Source of the DNA: Lachnoanaerobaculum saburreum DSM 3986
GTDB taxonomy: Bacteria; Bacillota; Clostridia; Lachnospirales; Lachnospiraceae
Assembly: GCF_000185385.1 (NCBI RefSeq)
Contig: NZ_GL622296.1
Location: forward strand, 844,937 to 887,541
Length of the DNA: 42,605 bases
Reading direction: 5' to 3'
Both the position numbers and the translations under genes were made by a program. How positions within the stretch are numbered: the stretch's first letter is position 1; every line of letters begins with the position of its first letter. The notes under the pieces are model-generated. The model was not told where the DNA came from and did no database searches. It worked only from the letters and a program-made list of their open reading frames with translations. Below, piece after piece: positions 1-10,350 of the stretch.

Positions 1-440
1 TAAATAAGTATATAGAAAAGATAGTCGAAGCATTTAATACTAATGATAGGGAGCTGTTAGCAAGCCTGTTTCCCAAACATGCGAGGAGTAAGATAGATCA
101 TTTTGATGAAAAGATAGACAGAATTATTAGGGAAAATGAAACATGGCCGTCTTCCATAATAAGGTATAAGCTTAATGAAGATAACAATTATCAATCAAGA
201 GCTGATATGGGTAAAATCTATAGAGAGGTATATGCTAATACCACCATAGAGTTCGCAGACCCTAAGGAGGGAGAAGTACATAGACCAAGCTTAAAGATTG
301 CTATGGTAATAGTACCTGTAGATGATTTTCACGAAAATAATGTTGGAATTTCTATATTTGCTATAGATTATGGGGATTTCAGTACAGACGGTGTAGATAA
401 AGAAAAAGATGGATATGATATCTATGCATTTGGGCACTAA
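1..440 (+). CDS. C-terminal part of an uncharacterised protein, possibly DUF5104-like (partial)
   Basis: The frame is open from base 3 to the stop at 438-440, so the gene starts outside the window and about 145 residues are visible. An internal ATG at 207 exists but coding continues upstream of it. The visible part reads like a small globular secreted domain: an amphipathic start (KYIEKIVEAFNTNDRELL), then alternating beta-like segments (KIAMVIVPVDDF, VGISIFAIDYGD). The pattern of a short helix ending in a Leu-Phe-Pro motif followed by strands resembles clostridial DUF5104 lipoproteins, but this is a weak resemblance and the N-terminus that would show a lipobox is missing. It may be co-transcribed with the two hypothetical genes that follow. 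Confidence 0.6.
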   Translation, partial: NKYIEKIVEAFNTNDRELLASLFPKHARSKIDHFDEKIDRIIRENETWPSSIIRYKLNEDNNYQSRADMGKIYREVYANTTIEFADPKEGEVHRPSLKIAMVIVPVDDFHENNVGISIFAIDYGDFSTDGVDKEKDGYDIYAFGH

Positions 441-480
441 TGATTATAATCATTCAATAAGGAAAAGATAGAGTCCTTTT
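439..480. other. Palindrome and weak hairpin after the first gene
   Basis: A perfect palindrome AATGAT-TATA-ATCATT lies at 439-454, overlapping the stop codon. It is followed by a 5-bp hairpin AAGGA/TCCTT (459-478) ending in TTTT. The second could be a weak terminator. The first slightly resembles Fur/PerR-type boxes but does not fit the consensus well. Confidence 0.3.
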
Positions 481-536
481 AATACACAAACAATATGGTA
501 AAACTGTAATGAAGTTTAACGGAAAGGAGATGTGGA

Positions 537-995
537 ATGTATTATACAGAATCATTTTACTTAGGAATATTTGTGATAATATGTATGATTGTAGTAAGCA
601 GAATAGCCTTTTTTAAGGATGCGGAGTTTCTTAGAGCTGTAAGAGATACTATGGGGAAAAATCGTATGTCTTTGGCACATAAAAGAGAAAAGCCTGTCAA
701 GGGCATCATTTGGAAAAAGGACTTAAAGAAAATGAATTTTTTGTCAATCAATTTTAAGGACTATCATGTTAAGGATATAAGTGACCTTGAATATTTCAAG
801 AATGTTGAGACAATTATCTTGACATATATGGGTGATAATGAAGAAGATATCGGCATGTATAATGAGGAACATATCCTTGACAATCTAAATAAGGTAAGGG
901 ATTTTAATAAGCTGAGAAGAGTACAGCTATATCATCTAAATGCAGATGATAGTGTGAAGAAGGAATGTCCGAAAGCAATGGTATTTATAGATTAG
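537..995 (+). CDS. Uncharacterised membrane-anchored protein
   Basis: This 152-residue protein has an ATG start preceded by GGAAAGGAG (521-529). Residues about 5-25 form one hydrophobic segment (YLGIFVIICMIVVSRIAF), followed by a basic stretch, so the bulk is probably cytoplasmic. The rest has Leu/Ile-spaced segments (MNFLSINFKDYHVKDISDLEYFKNVETIILTY is the kind of spacing seen in leucine-rich-repeat-like folds), but no family can be named. It is followed after 22 bases by another membrane protein gene with its own ribosome binding site, suggesting one transcript. Confidence 0.65.
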   Translation: MYYTESFYLGIFVIICMIVVSRIAFFKDAEFLRAVRDTMGKNRMSLAHKREKPVKGIIWKKDLKKMNFLSINFKDYHVKDISDLEYFKNVETIILTYMGDNEEDIGMYNEEHILDNLNKVRDFNKLRRVQLYHLNADDSVKKECPKAMVFID

Positions 996-1017
996 CTTTT
1001 ACCGGGGAAGGGGATAG

Positions 1018-2415
1018 ATGAATTTAGAGTACAAAAAACGGATATATTGGTTACTGAGATTTATACTGATTGTATGCGTAGTCAATATATTGACCGGTGT
1101 GTATGAAATATATACTTCCAATTATAATGCAACTGCAAAACAAATCATATGGAAAGGAAAGAGATATAATAAGGATGAAACAGGTTATCACAGTATAGAT
1201 GAGCTTAAGTATTTGGTGGATATACCGACAGATTGTGACGTAAAAGATATCTGGGCGGTGGCAAGTTATTATGCAAAGGATGACAGTGAGTGTGATACAA
1301 GACTGAAGGAACTTAAGAGTATATATAATGAAGGGGGAGCAAAGGCTATAGTAGATGATATCATGTCCAAAGATGTAGTGGATGATAAAAAGACTATGAT
1401 GGAGTACCTGATAGTGGACGGTTGCCTAATAGAAAGCCTTGATAACGATATGGAATTGCTTAATAATGTCCTTGAACACTGCTATGACAGAGACTATGGA
1501 TTCCTTGGATATAAAAGATATATTGACATAGGAAATAAGCTCTATAAAAAGAACTGGAAGCTTGAAAGAATTATTGAAGCATTTGAAACTTTAAGCAAAT
1601 ATACAATTGATCGTGCAATTGTGATGCCCAAAGCAAAAGATGGGGATGAAAGCGCCGTCGAAACAGTATACTATCATCGTATGATACAACTCTTTCAGGC
1701 ATTCTCAAGTTTATCATATTTTGATGAGGATCTTTTATCGGCAAAATCATATCCGGGGAAAGATAATAAGAAATATATTGTCAGGGCAACTATAAAAGAA
1801 AATTATGATATTGTATTATCCTACAAGAAATACAGATCATTTATAGATTTTGGACATATAAGTATATATGGAAGATATAAGAATCTGAATATGATAATAA
1901 AGAATGTATCAATTAGAGATTTGGATTATTTTGATACTATAAATTATATATCATTAAAAAGTCCTGCAACTTACATGGGAAAGGATAAGTTAGTTAGTTT
2001 AAAAATTATATCTGAAATTTTCAGGCTTTGTGGCACCTATGTGCTTGTATATGATTCAGATATACATACACTTGAGGGGTTAAGCTATGGATTGTATCCT
2101 GTACTTCCGGTGTATAGTTACTTTGATATATACAATACGGTTGCATCTCCTGACAGTCACTATATAGATACAATAGAAGCTATAAAAAATTTTAATACAA
2201 ATTTTTCAAAGGGCGGTTATTTTGAAGAATTTGCAAATGATGTAGGATATGATGAAAATAAGCAACTGACATTGGAAAATTTCGGTGAGAGGATAGATGA
2301 ACTTTGTAATATGGAAGAAAAAATTTATGAAGTGTTGGAGGTAGGATATTATCTTGGTATAGGTAGTATTGTAAAAGATTTTAGTGGAAGAGAACCGTTG
2401 CATAAGAAAGATTAA
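1018..2415 (+). CDS. Uncharacterised 465-residue membrane-anchored protein
   Basis: The ATG is preceded by GGGGAAGGGG (1003-1012). One transmembrane segment lies at about residues 9-28 (WLLRFILIVCVVNILTGVYEIY), after a positively charged start, so the large remainder is probably extracellular. That remainder is rich in Tyr, Asp and Lys and has no cysteine-rich or repeat structure that I recognise. No family assignment is possible from the sequence. It may form a unit with the preceding small membrane protein. glpK starts 33 bases downstream, so read-through into glpK is possible. Confidence 0.7.
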   Translation: MNLEYKKRIYWLLRFILIVCVVNILTGVYEIYTSNYNATAKQIIWKGKRYNKDETGYHSIDELKYLVDIPTDCDVKDIWAVASYYAKDDSECDTRLKELKSIYNEGGAKAIVDDIMSKDVVDDKKTMMEYLIVDGCLIESLDNDMELLNNVLEHCYDRDYGFLGYKRYIDIGNKLYKKNWKLERIIEAFETLSKYTIDRAIVMPKAKDGDESAVETVYYHRMIQLFQAFSSLSYFDEDLLSAKSYPGKDNKKYIVRATIKENYDIVLSYKKYRSFIDFGHISIYGRYKNLNMIIKNVSIRDLDYFDTINYISLKSPATYMGKDKLVSLKIISEIFRLCGTYVLVYDSDIHTLEGLSYGLYPVLPVYSYFDIYNTVASPDSHYIDTIEAIKNFNTNFSKGGYFEEFANDVGYDENKQLTLENFGERIDELCNMEEKIYEVLEVGYYLGIGSIVKDFSGREPLHKKD

Positions 2416-2429
2416 AGATAAAAAAATAA

Positions 2430-3944
<1,515 letters not shown>

Positions 3945-3945
3945 A

Positions 3946-5385
3946 ATGAGAGATATCATTATTATAGGGGCAGGTGTATCCGGAACGGCCTGTGCAAGAG
4001 AACTTAGCAGATATAAATTGGATATACTTGTTGTTGAAAGCAGGGAGGACGTATGCTGTGGCACTTCTAAAGCAAACAGTGCCATAGTTCATGCAGGGTT
4101 TGATGCTAAGACAGATTCTTTGATGGCGAAGCTCAATGTTATTGGTAATGCGATGATGGATAAGCTTTGTAAGGAACTTGATATAAAGTTTCAAAGAAAC
4201 GGTTCTTTAGTAGCTTGTTATAGTGAAAATGATATTGAAAAATTGGAAGAACTTAAAAATCGCGGAATTGCCAATGGTGTTAACGGTCTTAGGATTGTAT
4301 ACAAAGATGAACTTAATAAAATGGAGCAAAATATCAGTGAGAAGGCAGTGGCTGCACTGTATGCACCAAGTGGAGGTATCATATGTCCTTTTGATTTGAA
4401 TATAGGGATGGCGGAAAATGCGGCATCTAACGGAGTAGAATTTATCTTTGATTGTGAAGTGAAAAAGATAAATAAAGGTGACAGCTTTTATGAGCTTGAA
4501 ACTTCTATGGGTATTTTAAAGTCAAAGTTGGTGATAAATGCTGCCGGAGTGTATGCGGATGTTTTCCACAATATGGTAAGTTCTAAAAAGATACATATTA
4601 CACCAAGAAGAGGTGTTTACTGTCTTTTGGATAAATCAGTGGGAAATCATGTAAAGTCTACATGTTTTTCATTGCCGGATGAGGTCTATGGAAAGGGAGT
4701 TTTGGTAACTCCTACTGTAGACGGCAATTTGCTTGTAGGGCCTACCGCTACTGATATAGCAGATAAGGAAGATACGGCTACCACTGCCAAAGAGATTAAA
4801 GAACTTATAAAAAAAGCAAATATAAATGTGAAAAATATACCTATAAAGCAGGTAATTACTTCTTTTGCAGGACTTAGGGCACATGAGGATGCCGGTGACT
4901 TTATTGTGGAAGAGGTAGAGGATGCTCCCGGATTTATAGACTGTGCAGGAATAGAGTCACCGGGTCTTACAAGCTCACCTGCTATAGGAGTTCGGGTGGC
5001 AAATATTGTAAAAGGTATTTTAAAGCCGAAAGAAAATGAAAACTTTATCGGTATCAGAAAGGGTGTTTTAAACCCTGATAATCTTAGTATTGAGGAAAGA
5101 AATAAGCTGATAAAGGAATATCCTGCATATGGAAATATAGTATGTCGCTGTGAGACGGTAAGCGAGGGTGAGATAATAGATGCTATAAGACGACCTCTCG
5201 GAGCAAAGACTTTGGACGGAATAAAGAGGAGGACAAGGGCGGGAGCAGGCAGATGTCAGGCAGGCTTTTGCACACCGAGAAGCATTGAAATACTTTCAAG
5301 AGAGTTAAATTTGCCACAATCTAAGATAAGCAAATGCGGTGGGAAGTCTACATTGATTGTGGAAGCAATTAAGGACAGTTTATAG
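3946..5385 (+). CDS. glpA: GlpA-like FAD-dependent glycerol-3-phosphate dehydrogenase with BFD-type [2Fe-2S] domain
   Basis: This protein probably oxidises glycerol-3-phosphate to dihydroxyacetone phosphate. Residues 3-14 (DIIIIGAGVSGT) are the FAD-binding Rossmann motif, and the DAO-type oxidoreductase domain fills about 1-365. A C-terminal bacterioferredoxin-associated-ferredoxin-like domain carries four cysteines in the C-x-C / C-x4-C pattern (C400, C402, C437, C442). I chose ATG 3946, one base after the glpK stop, with AAGGAAGAG upstream; an ATG at 3916 in the same frame would overlap glpK. The next two genes are the usual partners in clostridia. GlpA by family and context; other substrates for this DAO family cannot be excluded. 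Confidence 0.88.
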   Translation: MRDIIIIGAGVSGTACARELSRYKLDILVVESREDVCCGTSKANSAIVHAGFDAKTDSLMAKLNVIGNAMMDKLCKELDIKFQRNGSLVACYSENDIEKLEELKNRGIANGVNGLRIVYKDELNKMEQNISEKAVAALYAPSGGIICPFDLNIGMAENAASNGVEFIFDCEVKKINKGDSFYELETSMGILKSKLVINAAGVYADVFHNMVSSKKIHITPRRGVYCLLDKSVGNHVKSTCFSLPDEVYGKGVLVTPTVDGNLLVGPTATDIADKEDTATTAKEIKELIKKANINVKNIPIKQVITSFAGLRAHEDAGDFIVEEVEDAPGFIDCAGIESPGLTSSPAIGVRVANIVKGILKPKENENFIGIRKGVLNPDNLSIEERNKLIKEYPAYGNIVCRCETVSEGEIIDAIRRPLGAKTLDGIKRRTRAGAGRCQAGFCTPRSIEILSRELNLPQSKISKCGGKSTLIVEAIKDSL

Positions 5386-5393
5386 GAGACAAT

Positions 5394-6647
5394 ATGAGGG
5401 AATATGATGTGGTAGTAATCGGAGGAGGACCGGCAGGTTTGGCGGCATGCATCTGTGTAAAAGAAAAAGGTATTGACTCTGTACTGATACTTGAGAGAGA
5501 AAATCAACTTGGAGGTATTTTGAATCAGTGTATACACAATGGATTCGGCTTGCACACATTCAAAGAGGAATTGACAGGTCCTGAGTATGCAAAGAGATTT
5601 ATAGACAGAGCGGAAGAACTTAGTATAGAATATAAGTTAAATACTACGGTAACGGATATATCTACAGATAAGATTGTCAGTTATATGAACAGCACTGAAG
5701 GTTTTGTGCAGATAAAGGCAGGAGCAATTATCTTGGCTATGGGATGTAGAGAAAGACCGAGAGGAGCCTTAAATATACCGGGATTACGACCGGCAGGTAT
5801 ATATTCGGCAGGAACGGCACAAAGACTTGTGAACATGGACGGCTTTATGCCTGGTAGAGAGGTGGTAATACTTGGCTCAGGAGATATCGGACTGATAATG
5901 GCAAGAAGAATGACTCTTGAAGGTGCCAAAGTGAATGTTGTTGCGGAGATTATGCCATATTCAGGGGGACTTAAGAGAAATATAGTGCAGTGTCTTGATG
6001 ATTTTAACATACCGCTAAAACTTAGTCATACTGTAGTAAAGATAGAGGGCAAGGAAAGAGTTGAGGGTGTTGTACTTGCAAAAGTGGATGAAAATCTGTT
6101 GCCCATTGCAGGAAGTGAAGAACATTACAGTTGTGATACTCTTTTGCTCTCGGTAGGCCTTATTCCGGAGAACGAAATCAGTAAGTCAACCGGTATAACT
6201 CTAAGTAATATTACAAACGGTCCTGTGGTAAATGATTCATTTGAGACTTCCATTCCCGGTATCTTTGCATGTGGAAATGTTTTACATGTACATGATTTGG
6301 TGGACTTTGTATGTGAGGAAGCAAAGGCGGCAGGAAAGCATGCTGTAAAGTATTTAAAGACATCAAAGAATGTCGGTGCATTTGATATCAAAATAAAAAC
6401 TTCAAATGGAGTGCGCTACACTGTACCACAGTTTATAAATCCGGAGGATATGGATGATAAAGTGGTGATACGCTTTAGAGTTGCGAATATCTATAAAGAT
6501 ATGTATGAAAGTATATATGTTGATGATAGAAGAGTAATACATAAGAAGCGTCAGATTCTGGCTCCCGGAGAGATGGAGACATTGAATATAAAAAAATCCG
6601 ATGTGGCTGGTGCAAGTTCCGTTTTGGTTACATTGGAGGAAAATTGA
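5394..6647 (+). CDS. FAD/NAD(P)-dependent oxidoreductase partner of the GlpA-like protein
   Basis: This 417-residue pyridine-nucleotide-disulfide-type oxidoreductase has an FAD motif at 8-15 (VIGGGPAG) and a second, NAD-binding Rossmann motif at about 157-170 (VVILGSGDIGL). The ATG-like motif MGCRERPRG is at 116-124, and a C-terminal FAD contact GIFACGN follows. It lacks a redox CxxC of the thioredoxin-reductase type. AGGAG lies 5 bases upstream of the start, 8 bases after the previous stop. In clostridial glp clusters this protein sits between the GlpA-like protein and DUF1667, and it probably passes electrons from the glycerol-3-phosphate oxidase to NAD or another carrier. It is sometimes labelled GlpB, but it is not homologous in layout to Escherichia coli GlpB. 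Confidence 0.85.
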   Translation: MREYDVVVIGGGPAGLAACICVKEKGIDSVLILERENQLGGILNQCIHNGFGLHTFKEELTGPEYAKRFIDRAEELSIEYKLNTTVTDISTDKIVSYMNSTEGFVQIKAGAIILAMGCRERPRGALNIPGLRPAGIYSAGTAQRLVNMDGFMPGREVVILGSGDIGLIMARRMTLEGAKVNVVAEIMPYSGGLKRNIVQCLDDFNIPLKLSHTVVKIEGKERVEGVVLAKVDENLLPIAGSEEHYSCDTLLLSVGLIPENEISKSTGITLSNITNGPVVNDSFETSIPGIFACGNVLHVHDLVDFVCEEAKAAGKHAVKYLKTSKNVGAFDIKIKTSNGVRYTVPQFINPEDMDDKVVIRFRVANIYKDMYESIYVDDRRVIHKKRQILAPGEMETLNIKKSDVAGASSVLVTLEEN

Positions 6648-6648
6648 T

Positions 6649-7023
6649 ATGGAAGTAAAGACATTGACATGCATAAGATGTCCAATGGGTTGTCTGATGA
6701 GTGTTCATGTAGAAAATAATAAGGTAGTAAGTGTAAGCGGGAATACTTGCAAAAGAGGGGATACTTATGCAAAAAAGGAAGTGACAGATCCTGTAAGAAC
6801 TGTGACAAGTACAATTAAAGTAAGCGGTGGAGATATTGCACAGGTGTCTTGTAAAACCTCTACCGATGTGAAAAAGGATAGAGTTATGGATGTGATGAGA
6901 GCATTAAAGGGTGTGAAGACAACAGCACCTGTAAGCATTGGAGATGTTTTGATAAAAGATGTAGCCGGTACAGGTGTAGACATCATTGCCACAAAGGATA
7001 TTAGAAAGATAAATAGAAAATAA
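6649..7023 (+). CDS. DUF1667 protein, cysteine-rich
   Basis: This 124-residue protein carries the DUF1667 pattern: Cys8-x2-Cys11-x3-Cys15 followed by Cys34 in GNTCKRGDTYAKKE, resembling the iron-sulfur motif at the N-terminus of molybdopterin oxidoreductases. The ATG at 6649 follows the upstream stop by one base and has GGAGGA at 6635-6640; an in-frame ATG at 6601 would lie inside the upstream gene and is unlikely. It is the last gene of the glycerol operon, directly before a terminator. In this family's usual context it is thought to be an iron-sulfur accessory subunit of the glycerol-3-phosphate oxidising complex; the biochemical role is an inference. Confidence 0.88.
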   Translation: MEVKTLTCIRCPMGCLMSVHVENNKVVSVSGNTCKRGDTYAKKEVTDPVRTVTSTIKVSGGDIAQVSCKTSTDVKKDRVMDVMRALKGVKTTAPVSIGDVLIKDVAGTGVDIIATKDIRKINRK

Positions 7024-7055
7024 CGGGACATTTTTTACTTTATAAATTTCAAAAG

Positions 7056-7090
7056 AAGGGTCATGGCATTTTAAACCTATGACCCTTTAA
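7056..7090. terminator. Bidirectional terminator between the glycerol operon and aroQ
   Basis: A 9-bp stem AAGGGTCAT (7056-7064) / ATGACCCTT (7079-7087) has a T-rich flank on the plus strand and an A-rich flank upstream, which is T-rich on the minus strand. It sits between two convergent genes and can serve both. Confidence 0.8.
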
Positions 7091-7098
7091 TTCTATAA

Positions 7099-7377
7099 TT
7101 ATTTTTGTTCCAAGATGAGTTTCTCCTGATATTTTTTGCTGATTTTCATAATGTCTTTTATAAAGTCTATGGCACTGTCGGTATATTCTTTATTTTTTAT
7201 CGACTCACTTACCTTTGATATTATAGCGTCCTCTCTGCCCTGATTTAATATAGGAAGATTATTTGCTATTTTGTACTTTGCGATATCATGAACTGTAGCC
7301 ATTCTTTTTTCAAAAACAGCAATCAATTCTTTGTCTATTGCATCAATCCGACATCGAAGATTTTCTAATTCATTCAT
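7099..7377 (-). CDS. aroQ: Chorismate mutase, AroQ type II
   Basis: This 92-residue all-helical chorismate mutase converts chorismate to prephenate, for phenylalanine and tyrosine synthesis. The family pattern is visible: Arg9 and the RIDAIDKELIAVFEKRM first helix, then the YK...N.PI..QGREDAI stretch containing the catalytic Lys and the Arg-Glu pair, and a C-terminal helix ending KKYQEK with the conserved Gln. It is a stand-alone enzyme with no fused dehydratase or DAHP synthase. AAGGAG lies upstream of the start on the minus strand (about 7383-7388). It is transcribed away from the divergent DUF2156 gene and converges on the glycerol operon. Confidence 0.9.
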   Translation of the reverse strand: MNELENLRCRIDAIDKELIAVFEKRMATVHDIAKYKIANNLPILNQGREDAIISKVSESIKNKEYTDSAIDFIKDIMKISKKYQEKLILEQK

Positions 7378-7456
7378 AAATACTCCTTATTAATAATGAT
7401 TGTCATCAATGTTATTTTGACTTATTTTAGAATAAAAGTAAATACAATATTTTCAT

Positions 7457-7484
7457 TTGACAAAAGTGGAAAAATAAATATAAT
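7457..7484 (+). promoter_or_regulatory. Consensus promoter for the DUF2156 gene
   Basis: A perfect TTGACA (7457-7462) and a perfect TATAAT (7479-7484) are separated by 16 bases. The expected transcription start (about 6-8 bases past the -10) falls on or next to the ATG at 7491. Confidence 0.8.
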
Positions 7485-7490
7485 TGAACT

Positions 7491-8426
7491 ATGGAATATA
7501 AAAAATTAAATTTTAAACAATTAGTAGCGGATGACATACAAAGGTATGCGGGGTTTTATGGACTCAGGCCTAATAAAACCTGTGACAGTGTAGAGCTTGA
7601 GAGTTTTATATGGAAAGATTATTATAATGTGCGAGCAGCTATCGCAATTAGAGACGGTAAGGAGGTTGGACTTCTTTGGCTTATGGGAGATGAGGACAGA
7701 CCGTTTGCAGCTATGCCGCTTTGTAAGGAGGAGGATCTTGAGTACTGTTTCAATTTGATGGTGGAGTATTTTAATAAAGAGCTTGACTTGCCTTTAAAGA
7801 TACATTTGGCAGACGAGGAAGGAATAAAAGTATTGAATTTACCGGAGGATAAATTCATAGTAAGGCAGGAGGAAAATGCTAAAGACTATCTCTATGAGGG
7901 AGACAAGCTGAGGAATCTTTCAGGAAAGAAGCTTCACAAGAAGAAAAATCATTACAATAATTTTCTAAAGACCTATGGTGACAGATATGAGTACAGAGTA
8001 CTTGGATGCAATCCTACAGATAGAGATGATGTTTTCAAGTTCTTAGATAAGTGGAGAGAAAAAAAGGGGGAAGAGGTGGAAAAGCATCTTGACCCGGAGG
8101 TAGAGGGAATACATGATATATTGCTGCACTGCACCAAGTTAAATATCAGAATGGGTGCAATATATATTGACGGTGAGATGGAGGCATTTTCCATAGGAAG
8201 TTATAATAAGCTTGAAGATATGGCTATAATACATATTGAGAAAGCAAATCCGGAGATAAACGGTCTGTATCAGGCTATCAACAAGGAGTTTTTAGAGCAT
8301 GAGTTTCCTAATGTGAGCCTTGTCAATCGTGAGGATGACCTTGGACTTGAGGGACTTCGCCATGCAAAGCAAAGCTATTATCCGGTGGGCTATGCCAGAA
8401 AGTATTATGTTGAGCAAAAAAGGTAA
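7491..8426 (+). CDS. DUF2156 protein (phosphatidylglycerol lysyltransferase C-terminal-like)
   Basis: This 311-residue protein belongs to the DUF2156 family, a double GNAT fold related to the catalytic domain of MprF. The hallmark stretch LSGKKLHKKKNHYNNFLKTYGDRYEY is at about residues 143-168, and the C-terminal part LVNREDDLGLEGLRHAKQSYYP is typical. There are no membrane segments, so it is probably a soluble aminoacyl- or acyl-transferase of unknown substrate. No Shine-Dalgarno sequence precedes ATG 7491, and the perfect -10 box lies only 6 bases upstream, suggesting a leaderless mRNA. The next gene, an Eis-like acetyltransferase, follows after 3 bases, as is common for this pair. Confidence 0.85.
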   Translation: MEYKKLNFKQLVADDIQRYAGFYGLRPNKTCDSVELESFIWKDYYNVRAAIAIRDGKEVGLLWLMGDEDRPFAAMPLCKEEDLEYCFNLMVEYFNKELDLPLKIHLADEEGIKVLNLPEDKFIVRQEENAKDYLYEGDKLRNLSGKKLHKKKNHYNNFLKTYGDRYEYRVLGCNPTDRDDVFKFLDKWREKKGEEVEKHLDPEVEGIHDILLHCTKLNIRMGAIYIDGEMEAFSIGSYNKLEDMAIIHIEKANPEINGLYQAINKEFLEHEFPNVSLVNREDDLGLEGLRHAKQSYYPVGYARKYYVEQKR

Positions 8427-8429
8427 TAT

Positions 8430-9470
8430 ATGATAAGATATTTGGAACAGGAAGAAAAAATACTTACAAAGCCTCTGTATCAGGAGGCTTTTTTTGAAGA
8501 TTCAGCCGGATTTGTAAAGTATTATTATAGTGAAAAAATAAAGGATAACAGGATTTTAGCTGATATAGAAGAGAGTGTAAGGTCTATGATTATGCTGAAT
8601 CCTTACACTATATCCGTTTTTAACAAGAAATATTGTTTGGATTATATAGTGGCGGTTGCTACAAAGAAGGAATATAAGAGACAGGGGTATATGAGAAGAC
8701 TTCTTAATAAGACTCTTATTGATATGAATGAGATTAAGGTTCCGTTTACCTATCTGATACCGGCAAATAAAGATTATTATCTGCCGTTTGATTTTTCATT
8801 TGTTGCAAGAAAAAATGAGTACAATGTGGATTTATCCGATTACAAAAAGTCTGTAATAAGCGGTGTGAAATTGGATATCGGAGCGGCCGAAAAGATTTTA
8901 GACTTTATAAATACTGAGGTTTCAAAGAGCAATGATGTGTATACTTATAGAGATATTCGATACTTTGAGAGAGAACTAAAGGAGATTGCTTCTGAGAACG
9001 GATTTATAAATATCTATCTTGACGGTGATGATATAGTTGCTTATGAGTCTTTTTGGGGAATTGAAAAGGTGGAACTTAAGGAGAGAATAGTTTCATCCGA
9101 TATTGCAACAAGAGAATATGGCAAAGAGAATATAATGGTAAGAATCACAGATGTTGCCGAGCTTTTGTCAAACTTTAGAGCCGGTAAGAATATAGACATC
9201 ATTGTAAAGATAAATGATAATATTATTGAGTCACAGAATGCCTTTTTTAGAATAGAAATGGGCAAGGATTTTGCTAAGATCGGTAAAATAGTGAATACAG
9301 AAGGCAGTGCTTTTGTTGAGTTTGCTATAGCGGATTTTACAGCTTGGATTTTTGGCTATGCCGGGGATGTAAAATATAATATTGTTAATTTTGCCGATAA
9401 AAGCATTGCAAAGGATTCTCTGGATTCCATTAAAAAAATCGGTGGAATATTTATAAATGAACTTGTATAA
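8430..9470 (+). CDS. Eis-like GNAT family N-acetyltransferase
   Basis: This 346-residue protein has an N-terminal GNAT domain with the acetyl-CoA loop motif KKEYKRQGYMRRLL (about residues 77-90), a second GNAT-like middle part, and a C-terminal SCP2-like domain (VRITDVAELLSNF... to the end). This is the layout of the Eis family, which in other bacteria acetylates amines such as aminoglycosides; the substrate here is unknown. The start follows the DUF2156 stop by 3 bases, so the two are co-transcribed and probably translationally coupled. Confidence 0.82.
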   Translation: MIRYLEQEEKILTKPLYQEAFFEDSAGFVKYYYSEKIKDNRILADIEESVRSMIMLNPYTISVFNKKYCLDYIVAVATKKEYKRQGYMRRLLNKTLIDMNEIKVPFTYLIPANKDYYLPFDFSFVARKNEYNVDLSDYKKSVISGVKLDIGAAEKILDFINTEVSKSNDVYTYRDIRYFERELKEIASENGFINIYLDGDDIVAYESFWGIEKVELKERIVSSDIATREYGKENIMVRITDVAELLSNFRAGKNIDIIVKINDNIIESQNAFFRIEMGKDFAKIGKIVNTEGSAFVEFAIADFTAWIFGYAGDVKYNIVNFADKSIAKDSLDSIKKIGGIFINELV

Positions 9471-9480
9471 TAGGCGTTAA

Positions 9481-9549
9481 TGCATAAAAGCTTGTAAGAG
9501 GAAAATATTGATTTGCTTGTAATATTGAGAAGCTTTATTTTATTATGCA
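9481..9549 (+). other. Nested inverted repeats between genes
   Basis: TGCATAA (9481-9487) pairs with TTATGCA (9543-9549), AAAGCTT (9487-9493) with AAGCTTT (9530-9536), and AATATT (9504-9509) with AATATT (9521-9526). The RNA could fold into one long interrupted hairpin after the Eis-like gene. There is no T-run after the outer stem, but TTTATTTTATT follows the middle stem, so it may act as a weak terminator. Confidence 0.4.
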
Positions 9550-9569
9550 GATAGAAAGAAGGATGTAGA

Positions 9570-10214
9570 ATGAAAAATCCATTACATTATCAAATATCTG
9601 AATATGACTGCGGTCCTACATCAATGTTGAATGCACTGAGCTTTCTATTTGAGAGAGAGGATATTCCGCCGGAGGTTATTAGAAATATTATGCTTTATAC
9701 ATTAGACTGTTATAGCAATGAAGGACATCCGGGCATGAGCGGAACTTCTCCGATGGCAATGATGTTTTTAAGTAATTGGCTCAACAGATTCAGACAGATA
9801 AAACAACTCAATGTTATAAGTGAATATATTACAGGTGAGCAAGTCTTTATAGGTGAAACCGGCCATATAAATGATGCACTCAAAAGAGGCGGTGCAGTGG
9901 TGGTAAGGCTTTTTTATGATGTGCCGCATTATGCGTTGCTGACAGGTGTAGATGAAAAGAATATATATATGTTTGATCCATATTATGAGGATGAGTTCAC
10001 TGATGAACATTGGTCACAGTTTATCCCTGAGGGTGATATAGAACTGGTACTTGATAAACCTCTAAATTATAACAGAATAGTACCTTTCGGGTATTTTAAC
10101 AGAGAAGATAATGTATTGTATGCTCTTGGAAGATTTGAGGACAGGGAAGCGGTGATACTATATAATGAGAAAACAGAAAAGACACCTGAAAAGACTATAG
10201 AATATTTTATATAA
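9570..10214 (+). CDS. C39-like (papain-fold) cysteine peptidase-like protein
   Basis: This 214-residue protein has the C39 peptidase motif near its N-terminus (YQISEYDCGPTSMLNAL, Cys14). A histidine follows in VPHYALLTG (His120) and an aspartate in MFDPYYED (Asp136), matching the Cys-His-Asp order. It is a stand-alone domain with no ABC transporter attached and no signal peptide, so its substrate is not a typical double-glycine bacteriocin leader. The start has AAGAAGGATG upstream. A strong hairpin terminator follows the gene. The function, whether peptidase, amidase or transglutaminase-like, is open. Confidence 0.8.
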   Translation: MKNPLHYQISEYDCGPTSMLNALSFLFEREDIPPEVIRNIMLYTLDCYSNEGHPGMSGTSPMAMMFLSNWLNRFRQIKQLNVISEYITGEQVFIGETGHINDALKRGGAVVVRLFYDVPHYALLTGVDEKNIYMFDPYYEDEFTDEHWSQFIPEGDIELVLDKPLNYNRIVPFGYFNREDNVLYALGRFEDREAVILYNEKTEKTPEKTIEYFI

Positions 10215-10257
10215 AGATAAATTGAGTAAAAACGGGTAAACAAGTATATAGTGATGT

Positions 10258-10301
10258 AAAGTATAGTAAACGGCAATTTTCTATGTCGTTTGCTATACTT
10301 T
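10258..10301. terminator. Long bidirectional hairpin terminator
   Basis: A 15-bp stem, AAAGTATAGTAAACG (10258-10272) against CGTTTGCTATACTTT (10287-10301), has one T-G wobble and a 14-base loop. It lies between convergent genes (C39-like on plus, reductase on minus) and has AT-rich flanks on both sides. Confidence 0.75.
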
Positions 10302-10350
10302 ATATAAATATATTATTGAAGAAACAGCAGGTTAAAGAGTATGCAATGTT

